From positions 110,350,896 to 110,414,895 of the forward strand of contig NC_071392.1 of assembly GCF_022682495.2 (NCBI RefSeq): a DNA stretch of 64,000 bases, in the 5' to 3' direction. The first letter of the stretch is position 1, and every line of letters begins with the position of its first letter. The position numbers were made by a program, and so were the translations under genes. Positions 55,110 to 64,000 of the stretch are shown in pieces. Origin of the DNA: Desmodus rotundus. Its lineage: Eukaryota > Chordata > Mammalia > Chiroptera > Phyllostomidae. The notes beneath the pieces were generated by a model. The model was not told the origin of the DNA. It saw only the letters and a list, made by a program, of their open reading frames with translations, and ran no database searches.

Positions 55110-57035
55110 GAGAATTGGCTCCTTGCTCAGAAGAATGGGCAAAGGGAAGCAGGAGGGGCGGGCAAGGGAGGCTGGTGTGGGGACTGCCAGGCAGTAAGCA
55201 GCTGCTCCGTGCAAGGGGCCTGCAGGCTGGCAAAGGCAGCTCCTTCCTCAGGAGGGAGAGGAGGGTCTGTCCAGGGGCACCCTCCCTACCCCACACATCT
55301 GCAGCCTCCTGCTCGCCAAGCCACTGGACCAATGATGAATGAGGCCTCAAGAGAGGGACTAAAGAGAGGGACAAGTTGGGGCTTTCCCCAAGTGGTCCGT
55401 CTGGAGCTCTGAGGTAGGTATGTGGCCCTTGGAAAGGTGGCAGAAGCCACTCAAATCCTGAAGCAGAAGCCCCCTCCCCCGTTTGTAGAATCTTAGAGTT
55501 CTAGAATCTTGGAAGGGGAGAATCAGCCTTCCAGGGCCGTCCTCACAAAACTGCAAACAACACTTGGAACAAGGGATTCTGCGGTTTAAAGGCTGGAAGG
55601 GGCCGGCAGGCCCTTCACCTGAGCATTTCTCTCTCCCTGAACTCCGAGGGCAGACCCTAACCCGGTGGCCTGGAGGCACTGACCACCTTCCTCTAGGCCA
55701 GGTGGACAAACCCTTGTGCCACCAGCTGCTGGGTGTGGAGTCAAGCACAGGAGGAAACCAGACCCTCCAGGAGGGAGGGGCTCGGGGAGGGAGAAATGCA
55801 GGAGGGCAGGTGTCACAGCTGGGAAGGGCAGAGTGTAGGGACCGCAGGAGGTGCCGTAGTTGTGTGTGAGGCAGTGACTTCATGCCAGAGAGAGAGGGCT
55901 TCAAATGGAATAACTTGCGTAACACGCCTGACCGGCAGACTGCGGATCCTCAGTGAACGTTCCTTCTCTTCCCTTTCCCTTCCGCTCACATTCCCCTGTC
56001 CCTATATTTCCGCGTTACCCACATCGCACTGAGGAGTTTGGGGAAAATGCTAGGGAGGCATTGGACCAATTCCCCCCACCCAGAAGGACCTACCTTTCAC
56101 GATGAGGGGGGGCGGCAGGGGGGTGCTCGGTATAGGACACTCTGTAACAGCAGCTGGAGGGAGGGTGACTGATTTCAGAGAGAAGCCCCGGAGGGGGATA
56201 TTTGAACTTGGTTTCGAGAACACAAGAGGAGTGTACCAGGCCGAGAAGGTGGAAGTGGGGGGAGGGGAATTCCACAGGCTTTTATGTTAAATGAATAGCT
56301 AAGTTCTTCTCTGACTTTCTGGTCCTTATTTTAGAGATGAATTGAAGCAGTGACCCCCCCTGAATTCACAAATGGAAAAACTGATGGACATAGGCATATC
56401 TACGCAATGTTTTTATGGTAATAAATATTTTTAATTCAGTTTCAGACAGCAAGGCATGACTGTTACTCTTTTTCCCATTTAAAATACTAGAACTTAAACA
56501 TGTTTTGTGGATCTGTTCAGCCAAGTATCTTTCTTAGGTCGGTAATGCTAACAGTGTTGAAAATAGAATATATAATCGGATTTTGGCTGCAGAAAAGTAC
56601 AATTGTATTTTATTCTCCAGGCAGCATTCATCTCCTGTTGCCATAATCGCCAAGCCAGGAATACACAGAGAACCACGTGCTTGGAGCCCAAGCTAGGCCT
56701 CGGGATGGAGAGAAGTGTTAAGAGCCAGGGGCCAAAATGAGAGGGGGGAAAAAAGGAACTCTGATAAAGCTAATTTATTTTACTTAATGAACTGTCTTTA
56801 TTCCGATATCACGTCCTTCCTAAAAGGGGGCAGGGCAGTGTTTAACATGTCCTCTCATGGTGATAGTAAATGGTCATTATTGGCCAGAGTTTTAAATGTT
56901 TTAACTTGGGAAAATAAAAAGCAACTCTACATTGTTCTCAAAAAAAAAAAACGTTTATACTGAGCCCGTCCCTGACACCTCCGATTTTCAGAACCACTGA
57001 GACAGAAGCCACTAGTGGTAGGAGACATTTATGCC
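55110..57035. other. Intergenic sequence, mostly unassigned
   Basis: GC-rich to about 56300, then AT-rich. A 188-codon minus-strand frame (55359-55925) is low-complexity Pro/Ser/Leu and not gene-like. No exon recognised. Confidence 0.45.
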
Positions 57036-57099
57036 CACTCCTTCCCATCGTTTGGGCTCTGCTCCCTGTCCCCTACATCACCAGAGTGACCCTTTCTGA

Positions 57100-57330
57100 C
57101 AGCCCTGCCTCAAGGAGCTTCTCTCCCCTCCCCCATGCTTTCTCTCTATCCCATCTCCCAATTTCTTCCTTTTGGAACACTTACTACTCTCTGAAAGCAT
57201 CTTGTTAATTTGCATATACACCTATTTCTGTCTCCTCTATGTGAATGTAAGTAGCATGAGATCAGGGCCACGTCTGTCTTATTCACACATTCTCCCCAGC
57301 ACCTAGCACAGGTGCTGGGGAAGTGTTTGT
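57100..57330 (+). repeat. L2 LINE 3' end
   Basis: TAGCATGAGATCAGGGCCAC then CCAGCACCTAGCACAGGTGC. The L2 tail adjoins the GGAA repeat. Confidence 0.75.
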
Positions 57331-57479
57331 GGAAGGAAGGAAGGGAGGGAGGGAGGAAGGAGGGGAGGGAGGGAGGGAGGGAGGAAGGAAGGAAGGAAGG
57401 AAGGAAGGAAGGAAGGAAGGAAGGATGGAAGGAAGGAAGGAAGGAAGGAGGGAAAGAAGGGAGGGAGAGAGGGAGGAAG
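57331..57479. repeat. (GGAA)n/(GGGA)n microsatellite
   Basis: About 149 bases of pure purine, including 11 nearly consecutive GGAA units at 57381-57424 and more after one T. It grew at the 3' tail of an L2 copy. Confidence 0.95.
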
Positions 57480-57709
57480 TTATGGAGCTTGGGCGCTCAG
57501 GCTGAAGGACACCAGGGATATCAGAGGGTGAAAGATGCTGTGTGGGTGCCCTGTGCCACAGCCCCACAGCTGCAGCCGCAGTGCACGGAGCCCACGCAGT
57601 CTCTTAGTTTTTCCCCCTCAAGGCCTTCTTGGAAGCCCTGGTCCTTTGATCAGCCCACCCACAGGCACAGCCCAGAGGTACAGGAATGCTAATGTCCCCT
57701 GAGCAATGC

Positions 57710-57960
57710 TCAACCCCTGGGCAAATGGAAGCTAGTGGCTAAGTCCTCCAGCCTCCTGTCCTTTGTGTGAACAACTCTGCACAGTACTTGGAGGGTACCC
57801 CCAGTTGCCCACCACAGCAACCAGCTCCTTCCCTGTCTCCCCACTCCCTCACCCCTGCTTCCTGTGATCAATACCCCCTGCCCCCCAAAATCACTTGTAC
57901 CCAAGTCCTTGTCTCAGGCTCTTTTTGGGGGGAGCATAACCTAAGACAGGCAACTCTGAA
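57710..57960 (+). repeat. Unassigned ancient repeat, LTR-like end
   Basis: AAATCACTTGTACCCAAGTC, CTTGTCTCAGGCTCTTTTTG and ATAACCTAAGACAGG form the 3' end of a common old mammalian repeat that I cannot name. Confidence 0.45.
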
Positions 57961-58578
57961 ATTCTCATTCACTCCCTCTCTCTGAATCCCAAGTTTCATC
58001 TGCCCTGCTGTTCCCAAGGGGCTGTGAGAAATGCCCCTCCCTCAGCCTTTGCCCCTTGTCCAGCAGACAAGCTGGCCGGTCTTGACCATCTTCCAACACA
58101 GCCCTGAGCTCTGAGAAATTTTAACGAAGGGACTTGGCTGGAAACCTGGAAGGCAGGTGCTTTGGAGGCAGAAAGGGAGGGAGGGGACTTCTGTAAATGA
58201 GGTTGTGATGATTAAATCATTTGCTATTCCCTGGGCTCCACCTGCTTTTTGTTCTTTGGCTGCGATGCTGCCTCCAATACATGATCTTCCCTTTCTCCTC
58301 TCAACCTCCCGGCCCACAGCCACCTCAGCAGGAAAGCTGAGCTGGGCTGAAAAAGCACAGCCCGATGTGGATAGAGAACTTTACACTTTGCGAAGAACTT
58401 TAGAGGCTGAGAGCTATTTATAAAGCCTTCTCCCATTTACAAAGCACTTCATTATTATCATTATTACTGTTGTCATTTTAATACAAATGTGTATTAACCT
58501 CAGAGAAATTCTTTCCCCTTCTGCCTCTTCTCTTGCTAAGCAAGAGGAGAGCCTGGCTAAAAAAGTCATGCAGTCAAA

Positions 58579-58612
58579 ATTCATTCGTTCTTTCATTCAT
58601 TCATTCATTCAC
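58579..58612. repeat. (ATTC)n microsatellite
   Basis: About eight ATTC units with two interruptions. Confidence 0.9.
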
Positions 58613-59399
58613 TTTTTGGTGGCTTCTCTGTGTCTAGACCCTGAGGATACAAGATGGTGCCCTTTTCACCAGGAACTTACAGCCTAGTAGGCAAGTGTAT
58701 TGGTCAATGTCCAATCAGGAAACACTTGAATATTTACAAAAGAGCAACTTTAATCTAAGGAATGGAAGGTGATGGAAGAGCTAAGAAGCCAACTGGCAGC
58801 AGTGAAGCAGCCCAAAGACGAGTAACAGCAGTAGCCCACCATCCCCCCTAGACCTAAGGGACAGAAGGGGATAGTGTCGCCAGCCCAGGGGCGGGGTCAT
58901 TTGGTGAAATATGAAACAATAGAGCTATAGGTGAGCTGGATAAATGGAGAATACACCTCCCCTGCTAGAGATGCTGCTTAAGGCCGAGAGGGAGAAATAC
59001 CCTGGCCTCTCCTCTCCCTTCTTCCTGCCTTCCAATCTCCCACCAGTGCCTCCCATTGACCAAACCCAGCTGGAAGCCAGCCATCCAAGAAGCCTGCAGC
59101 CTGCAGGGTTCGACTCCTCCTGCAATGCACAGCAGAGTGGCAGTGGAGTGAGGACTGGAGACATTGGTAAGAAGGAGATACTGCGTAAGAAGTCTTGGGA
59201 TGGGGTGAGAATGCAGTGCTGGAGACCACAAGACAAGAGCTGTGGCTCGCCAGGACAAGTGGGGGAGATCGACTGGAGCTGGGCTTTGAGGGATGAGCAG
59301 GAGCTTGCTGAGTATGCAGGTAGAGAGGTGCCGTCTGAGTAGTGGCACACAGGCAAAAGTGCAGCAGTCGGGGAGGTTTTGGCTGCAAGTAACAGAAAA

Positions 59400-59742
59400 C
59401 TCCCATTCTCAGTCCTTTACTCTCGCTGGTCCCTCTGCTTAGGATGCTCTTCCTCCACCCTCTGGTCCAAATTCTTTTTGCCCCCTATGCCCTCCTTTCA
59501 GTCACCTTTTCCTGAACCCCAGAGCTGGAAGCTACCTTTCCAACACCCCCTCAGGGCCATGGCATTTGCTGATGTGCCAGTACCTGGCCTTCCTGTTTCA
59601 TCCTTCCTATCAGCCAAGAGCTCCTGGTAGGAAGGAGAGGCATTGCCTTAGCTTCTGCTCCTTCCCAGAGCATTGGCACTGGGCCAGGCACCTAGCAGGG
59701 ACCAGTGAATACGAGTACATGTTGAATGAATGAATAAATGAG
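59400..59742 (+). repeat. L2 LINE 3' end
   Basis: TCCCTCTGCTTAGGATGCTC, TTCCTCCACCCTCTGGTCCA and GTTGAATGAATGAATAAATG; reaches the L2 terminus. Confidence 0.83.
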
Positions 59743-59804
59743 TTAACAGATACATACATTCATGCCATTCCCCCTGCTTTGGCTACCACCCACCACATCT
59801 GCCA

Positions 59805-60000
59805 TAATAATAGCCCTTTTTATTGAATTTCTGCATCTGCTTCCATAAGGGAGCTCCCTGAGTCTCCCTAGCAATTCAGTAGATGATCACCATTATCATC
59901 TTCATGTGACAGAGGAGGAAACTGAGCTCATAAAAGTTAAGCAACTCGCCAAAGTCATCCAGCTTTTAAGAGGCAAAGTCAAGATGGAGGTTTGCCCTTA
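59805..60000 (-). repeat. MIR SINE
   Basis: GACAGAGGAGGAAACTGAGC and AAGCAACTCGCCAAAGTCAT. Confidence 0.75.
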
Positions 60001-60089
60001 CTAGCTGTGTGAACTTGGAGAAGTCATTTCAAGACTCTGAGCAGAGCTCCCTCCAAAGCCCAGGCTCCCTGGGTCTTGCTAGGCCAGCC

Positions 60090-60270
60090 AAATGAAGATA
60101 ACAATAATAACAGTATCTCATGTTAACTGAGCATTTATTATGTGTGGGTACTGGGCTCAAAGCTTCATATTCTTTACACTGAAATCCTCTGAATCTCTTT
60201 ACACTGAAGTCACTGAACCCTGCAAGGTGGATATTCCTATCTTCACTTTGCAGATGAGGCCAAGGAGGCT
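60090..60270 (-). repeat. MIR SINE
   Basis: AACTGAGCATTTATTATGTG, CAAGGTGGATATTCCTATCT and CACTTTGCAGATGAGGCCAA. Confidence 0.8.
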
Positions 60271-60274
60271 CAGG

Positions 60275-60560
60275 AATCAGTCAATCAACAAATGAACAAA
60301 TATTTGTCAAGCACCTCCTCTATTCTGGGTATTGCTAGATGCTGGGGACTCAGGGATGACCAGCACAGCTGTGGGACCTGCCCCCAAGGAGCTGACAGTC
60401 TTTTGGGAGAAATAGACCCTGAAAAACTAATTAGAAATGATTTTGTGTGAATACCCATTTCCTGGTGGTAATAGGAAGTGTGTACTGGAGAATCTAACCT
60501 AGTCTAGAGAGCCAGGGAAGGCTTCCTGGAGGAGGTGACAGTTAAACTGAATGTGAATGA
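60275..60560 (-). repeat. L2 LINE 3' end, antisense
   Basis: AACAAATATTTGTCAAGCAC, GATGCTGGGGACTCAGGGAT and GGCTTCCTGGAGGAGGTGAC. Confidence 0.83.
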
Positions 60561-60939
60561 TCAGCAGGCATTATTTAGATCTCACTTCTATAAGGGACTG
60601 TGATCAAGTGTTTGGCCACGTTACATGCCCAGCTCGGGCCAGTCCCCCAGGTGTCCCAGAGGCCCCACTTTGTGGACACACTCTCGGCTGGGAGGGTGAC
60701 CTGGCCCACCACAGGGACTGGCGATAATCTCCTAGGCCACCTTTGATGAGAGATTCCTGCCAGGGCCAGAGCATCTGGACTGCATTGAACCCGGCACAAG
60801 CCAGTGCCTTTCAGGAACAGCCCTACTGGCCCTGAGGCTTGTCCTCCAGGCCCTGCTGGCTGCCTGGAGCCTTGGCAGACAGTCAGGAGGCAGCGGCCAG
60901 GAGGGAATGACAAAGAGAATTCGATTTCCATTTTGCTCC

Positions 60940-61380
60940 CAGTTCCGTTTCCAGTCCAGATGCCTCCAGATCTAATTCCGAATAAATAATTATACCGAGT
61001 AACCCGGGTCCCTTGGTGATTAAGTAAACAGGCCGAGGGGGTGGAAATTGAATTAGTGCGGTGTGCTCAGCCATTATTACCCGCCCCTTCTCATGAATAT
61101 TAATGCGGAGTTATTAAGAAATGTAAATGCTGCCTCAGGGGGCGGGAAGATCGGGGTGGGGGTCAGGGTGAGAGGACAGACCGTTAGTTCAGAAGGCACC
61201 GTGATTGAGGGCATTTAAAAAATTATGTCAGATCTTTCTCTCCCGCACCACGGCAATGTTTCTGGATGCTTCATTTTTATTAAAATGAGGAACAAATTTT
61301 AATTCGAGGGTAAAATTAGCATTTTCCAAGCAGCCTTGGCAGCAACAAGGACATATTTTACCAGAAAATGGACATTTGGG
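60940..61380. promoter_or_regulatory. Candidate conserved noncoding enhancer
   Basis: A repeat-free 440-bp block packed with AT-rich factor-like sites: GTAAACA (forkhead type, 61024-61030), CCATTATTAC, ATGAATATTAATGCGG, GTTATTAAG, AAATGTAAATGC (POU-like), TTTTATTAAAATG and TTTTAATTCGAGG. These alternate with GC-rich pieces, the texture often seen in deeply conserved developmental enhancers. No coding frame. Conservation cannot be tested from this sequence alone. Confidence 0.4.
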
Positions 61381-61779
61381 GCTGGGTGGTGCCAGGTTGG
61401 GGGAGCTGCGGCTGATGGACGATTAGTTCTCTCAGTTCATCTCCAGGCAAGGGAGTAAACAAATTAATCTCTGAACGGAGAGCCTGGAAGATGATGAAAG
61501 CCTGGAGGAGCCAGCAGTGACATCGCGGGGAAGGCAGGAGGTGTTGCCGAGGCCTAGGTCCTCCTTTACTGCTGGTTCAGAGAGGTTAGGCACTTGCTTG
61601 AGGTCACACAGCACGGTGGGGCGCTCTGGCTGGGCTCTGTGGGCAAGGTGGAAGCTAGGAGTGGAGCTGCATCTCCCAGACAAGCTTTGGGCAGAGACGC
61701 AGCCTTTCCTCCCCCACCCTTATCACTTGACCTCCAGGCCCCTGGTGTCTCATCTCAGTGGCTCAGTCTTCTGTGCTCA

Positions 61780-61950
61780 CCATTCCTTCTAGATCTCCTC
61801 CTTTCACTACATCCTGTTTCTGCTCCGTAAACTCCAGTGGCTCCCTACTGCCCTCAGGCTGAAGATCACACTCCTCCTGATATTTAAGTCCCTCTAGGAT
61901 CTGACCACAATCCACTTTTCCAGCTTAAGCTCCCACCGCTCCTTGCAGCT
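61780..61950 (+). repeat. L2 LINE fragment
   Basis: ACTCCAGTGGCTCCCTACTG, CCCTCAGGCTGAAGATCACA and AGGATCTGACCACAATCCAC. Confidence 0.83.
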
Positions 61951-62089
61951 GTGATCAGATGCATATAGGAAGGTGAGAAGGTAAAGGTGGGAAGATGGGA
62001 AAGAAGGAAAGACAGGAAGGAAAGAGAAAGGAGGAGGGAATGGATGTGGGGCATTAAAATATTTCAGATTTGCTAAGGATTTTATATAA

Positions 62090-62300
62090 GAATAATAATG
62101 ATGACCACAATGATTGTAGAAATGGCCCTCGCCTACTGAGTGTTCACCCGGTGCCAGCCACTGGACGGGCACCACTTAATACTCCTTTTGTCCCTGTGAG
62201 GTAGGTGTTGTTATCTCCACTTTGCAGAGGAGGAAATAGATGTCACACACGTCGTAAATGACAGAACCAGCCTACTGAACATCAAAATCTGGATTCTTAC
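62090..62300 (-). repeat. MIR SINE
   Basis: TACTGAGTGTTCACCCGGTG, TGTTGTTATCTCCACTTTGC and GAGGAGGAAATAGATGTCAC. Confidence 0.78.
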
Positions 62301-62399
62301 TTATTGTACCTCCCACCTCCCATGGCCATCATTATTTCCATTTTACAGGTAGAGACAAGGAGGCTCAGTAAAATTAAGTGATATTTACTACCCAAAAGA

Positions 62400-63280
62400 A
62401 ACAAGTAGAAACAAGAGAAATAAAAATTCTCCAAGCCAGCCATGTGTCATCTTCATAAGCACCACTCCTGGAGAATAAGATAAAATGCACTGAACAGCCA
62501 GGTTCCTGCACCCTGCATGCAGCCCATGGTGTCCGGAGCCCCAGAGGAAACTCACAGCCTCCCAGACACCCAGCTGAGCCATGGCCCCCCAACAACATCC
62601 ACCAGATGAAGCTTGCAGGTTGATCCTGCTGATTCTGAGAAGCAGCCTCTCCCTGGGGCCACGAACCCCAGGTCAGTGGAATGAAACCCTGATGTGGAGC
62701 TCGAGCATTATTTCCCTGTGCTCTGGACAGGAAAGAGTGAATATGATCGAACTTATGCATTTTAACGACTGCTTCAGCACGCCTCGCTCCACGCGCTCCC
62801 CGGAATAAAGGCTGACAGGTGCAGCTGAGTTAATCAGAGTGGATAATGGAGGGAAAGACAGGAATCACTGGCCAAATTGCAGCAGAAAAAATGGGGCAAA
62901 AGCATGAGATACAAGTCAAAAGTGTCCAATTAAAGTGTGATGATGTTGAAGCGGCAAGAACCACCTTCTCAGTCCCTCAGTAGTTCTAATGCAACATTAA
63001 ACTGTGGGGATGCATGGACCAAGTGGTACAGGAGATCGTTTTGGGCAGTACACAGGTAAACATTTTGTTATTTGAGTAGGTATGTTTAATAAGTATTAGA
63101 AAAATATAACTAGCATATAAAACCTGGGATTTGATGTATATTGTTGCCTAGAATGTGTCTAAATTTCACCCGAAGAAACCATTTAATTGCTAGTCAATTA
63201 AAAAATGCTTTTACATTTGAATGTAGCAAAAATAGGAAGTTGTCACTATGTACCAAAGTTTGGGGAAAACAATATTCTAG
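62400..63280. other. Intergenic sequence, repeat-poor
   Basis: No repeat recognised. 62690-62930 has CGAGCATTATTTCCC, TATGCATTTTAACGAC and GAGTTAATCAGAG, which could be conserved noncoding DNA; weak. Confidence 0.35.
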
Positions 63281-63282
63281 CT

Positions 63283-63468
63283 CCTTATTACTCAAAGCGG
63301 GGTCCATGACTCAGCAGCAACAGCAGCAGAGTCCAAGAGAAGTGCAGACCCTAAAACATCTAGCACCTAGCATCCAGCTAGACCTACTGAAACAGCATCT
63401 GCACTGTAACAAGATTCCCTGGTGACTCACATACGTGTTTATATATACTTTGTTTTAAAAGCACTGAC
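63283..63468. mobile_element. MER20-like hAT-Charlie MITE
   Basis: TACTCAAAGCGGGGTCCATG, CTAGACCTACTGAAACAGCA and TGTAACAAGATTCCCTGGTG, ending AAAAGCACTG. Confidence 0.7.
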
Positions 63469-63774
63469 CTATCTTATTCATCAGCGGGGACAATGAAGAT
63501 CCTTTCAGACTTGGCCCCAAAGAAGGAGCACTGGACTGGGAGGCCATTCTGGCCACGAGAGCCTCTGACTCCAGAAAGTTTACAATCTCGGAATGACAGG
63601 AGAGGAGACTACGGCCCAGAGAGAGCAAAGTCAAGACTGCAGCGTGTGACTGTGTCAACCCTGGGACCAGGCCAGGTCTCCAAACATCTGGTCGGAGGGA
63701 GAGGCTCATAATAAAACTGCTGTCAGCGGTGCAGCATGGCTGAAAAAGAAGCGATTGTTAAAGACATCGCAAGG

Positions 63775-64000
63775 AAACAAAACTTAGGCCAATATCTTTC
63801 ATGAATACAGATGTAAAAATCCTCCATAAAATTCTAGCAAACCAAATATAAAGAGGATTATACACTACGATCAAGTGGGATTTATCTGAGGAGTGCAAAG
63901 TTGGGTTAATATATGAAAATAAATTAATATAATACACCATATCAATAGCCTAAAGGACAACAACCACATGATCATCTCAATAGATGCAGGAGAAACATTT
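63775..64000 (+). mobile_element. L1 ORF2 fragment, cut by the window edge
   Basis: CTTAGGCCAATATCTTTCAT, CCTCCATAAAATTCTAGCAA, CAAGTGGGATTTATCTGAGG and CTCAATAGATGCAGGAGAAA are in order in the reverse-transcriptase region of L1 ORF2 (DANILHKILANQI, then GFI and IISIDAGE-type residues). An early stop follows the lost-frame region. Confidence 0.88.

Larger units (their letters stand above)
36966..64000. other. Intergenic region upstream of CTNNBL1
   Basis: No exon with recognisable coding sequence was found on either strand. The region is a mosaic of MIR, L2, LTR, hAT and SINE copies with apparently unique stretches between them. In human the gene upstream of CTNNBL1 is, from memory, the NNAT/BLCAP locus at some distance, so a gene-free interval is expected. 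Confidence 0.7.

Noticed and set aside
55359..55925. 188-codon minus-strand open frame
   Set aside because: GC-rich, Pro/Ser/Leu-rich chance frame with competing frames on the other strand.
57283..57692. Open frames rich in Glu/Gly/Arg or Pro/Ser
   Set aside because: They translate the GGAA microsatellite.
58925..59406. Four overlapping frames of 127-143 codons
   Set aside because: All frames on both strands are open at once in ordinary GC-balanced sequence; no domain seen.

Overview
This window is a mammalian nuclear locus and most likely comes from a bat of the Yangochiroptera. Seven copies of a tRNA-derived SINE of the bat VES type (tRNA-like A/B boxes, CT-rich body, AATAAA-rich tail) lie among repeats shared by placental mammals (MIR, L2, L1, MLT1-type LTRs, hAT-Charlie and mariner fossils). 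Nothing bacterial, plasmid-like or phage-like is present, and there is no CRISPR array.

Gene content is low. One real protein-coding gene is visible: the 5' end of CTNNBL1 (beta-catenin-like protein 1, a PRP19/CDC5L spliceosome partner) on the minus strand. A 10-codon exon 1 (36670-36699) lies in a GC-rich promoter. A 30.9 kb intron 1 follows, then exon 2 (5557-5745; nuclear-localisation and acidic segment), a 3.9 kb intron 2 and exon 3 (1594-1700). The gene runs off the left edge. All splice sites are GT-AG and the codon phases agree. From about 36.97 kb to the right edge is the upstream intergenic region, where I see no coding exon.

Intron 1 holds most of the notable mobile DNA. It contains a DNAJA1 processed pseudogene with a perfect 13-bp target-site duplication and a large internal deletion (16418-17069). 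It also contains a complete 1.84 kb L1-derived element that has a 5' UTR, ORF1 and 3' UTR but no ORF2, bounded by a perfect 14-bp duplication (20511-22350; HAL1-like). Three copies of a ~120-bp TA-flanked palindromic MITE lie in 1-18.5 kb; two are in intron 1 and one is in intron 2.

The right half carries nested fossils. The clearest is a mariner deletion derivative holding a MER5A piece, inserted at a TA inside a hAT element (37132-37966). Other examples are LTR-in-L2, hAT-in-L2 and SINE-in-LTR. It also has a long GGAA microsatellite (57331-57479) and an unusually AT-motif-dense, apparently repeat-free block (about 60940-61380) that looks like a conserved noncoding enhancer.

The best candidates for something undescribed are the ORF2-less L1 element and the TA-flanked MITE family. 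No new multi-gene system is apparent. Repeat names are from pattern recognition without a library search, and their boundaries are approximate unless a target-site duplication fixes them.
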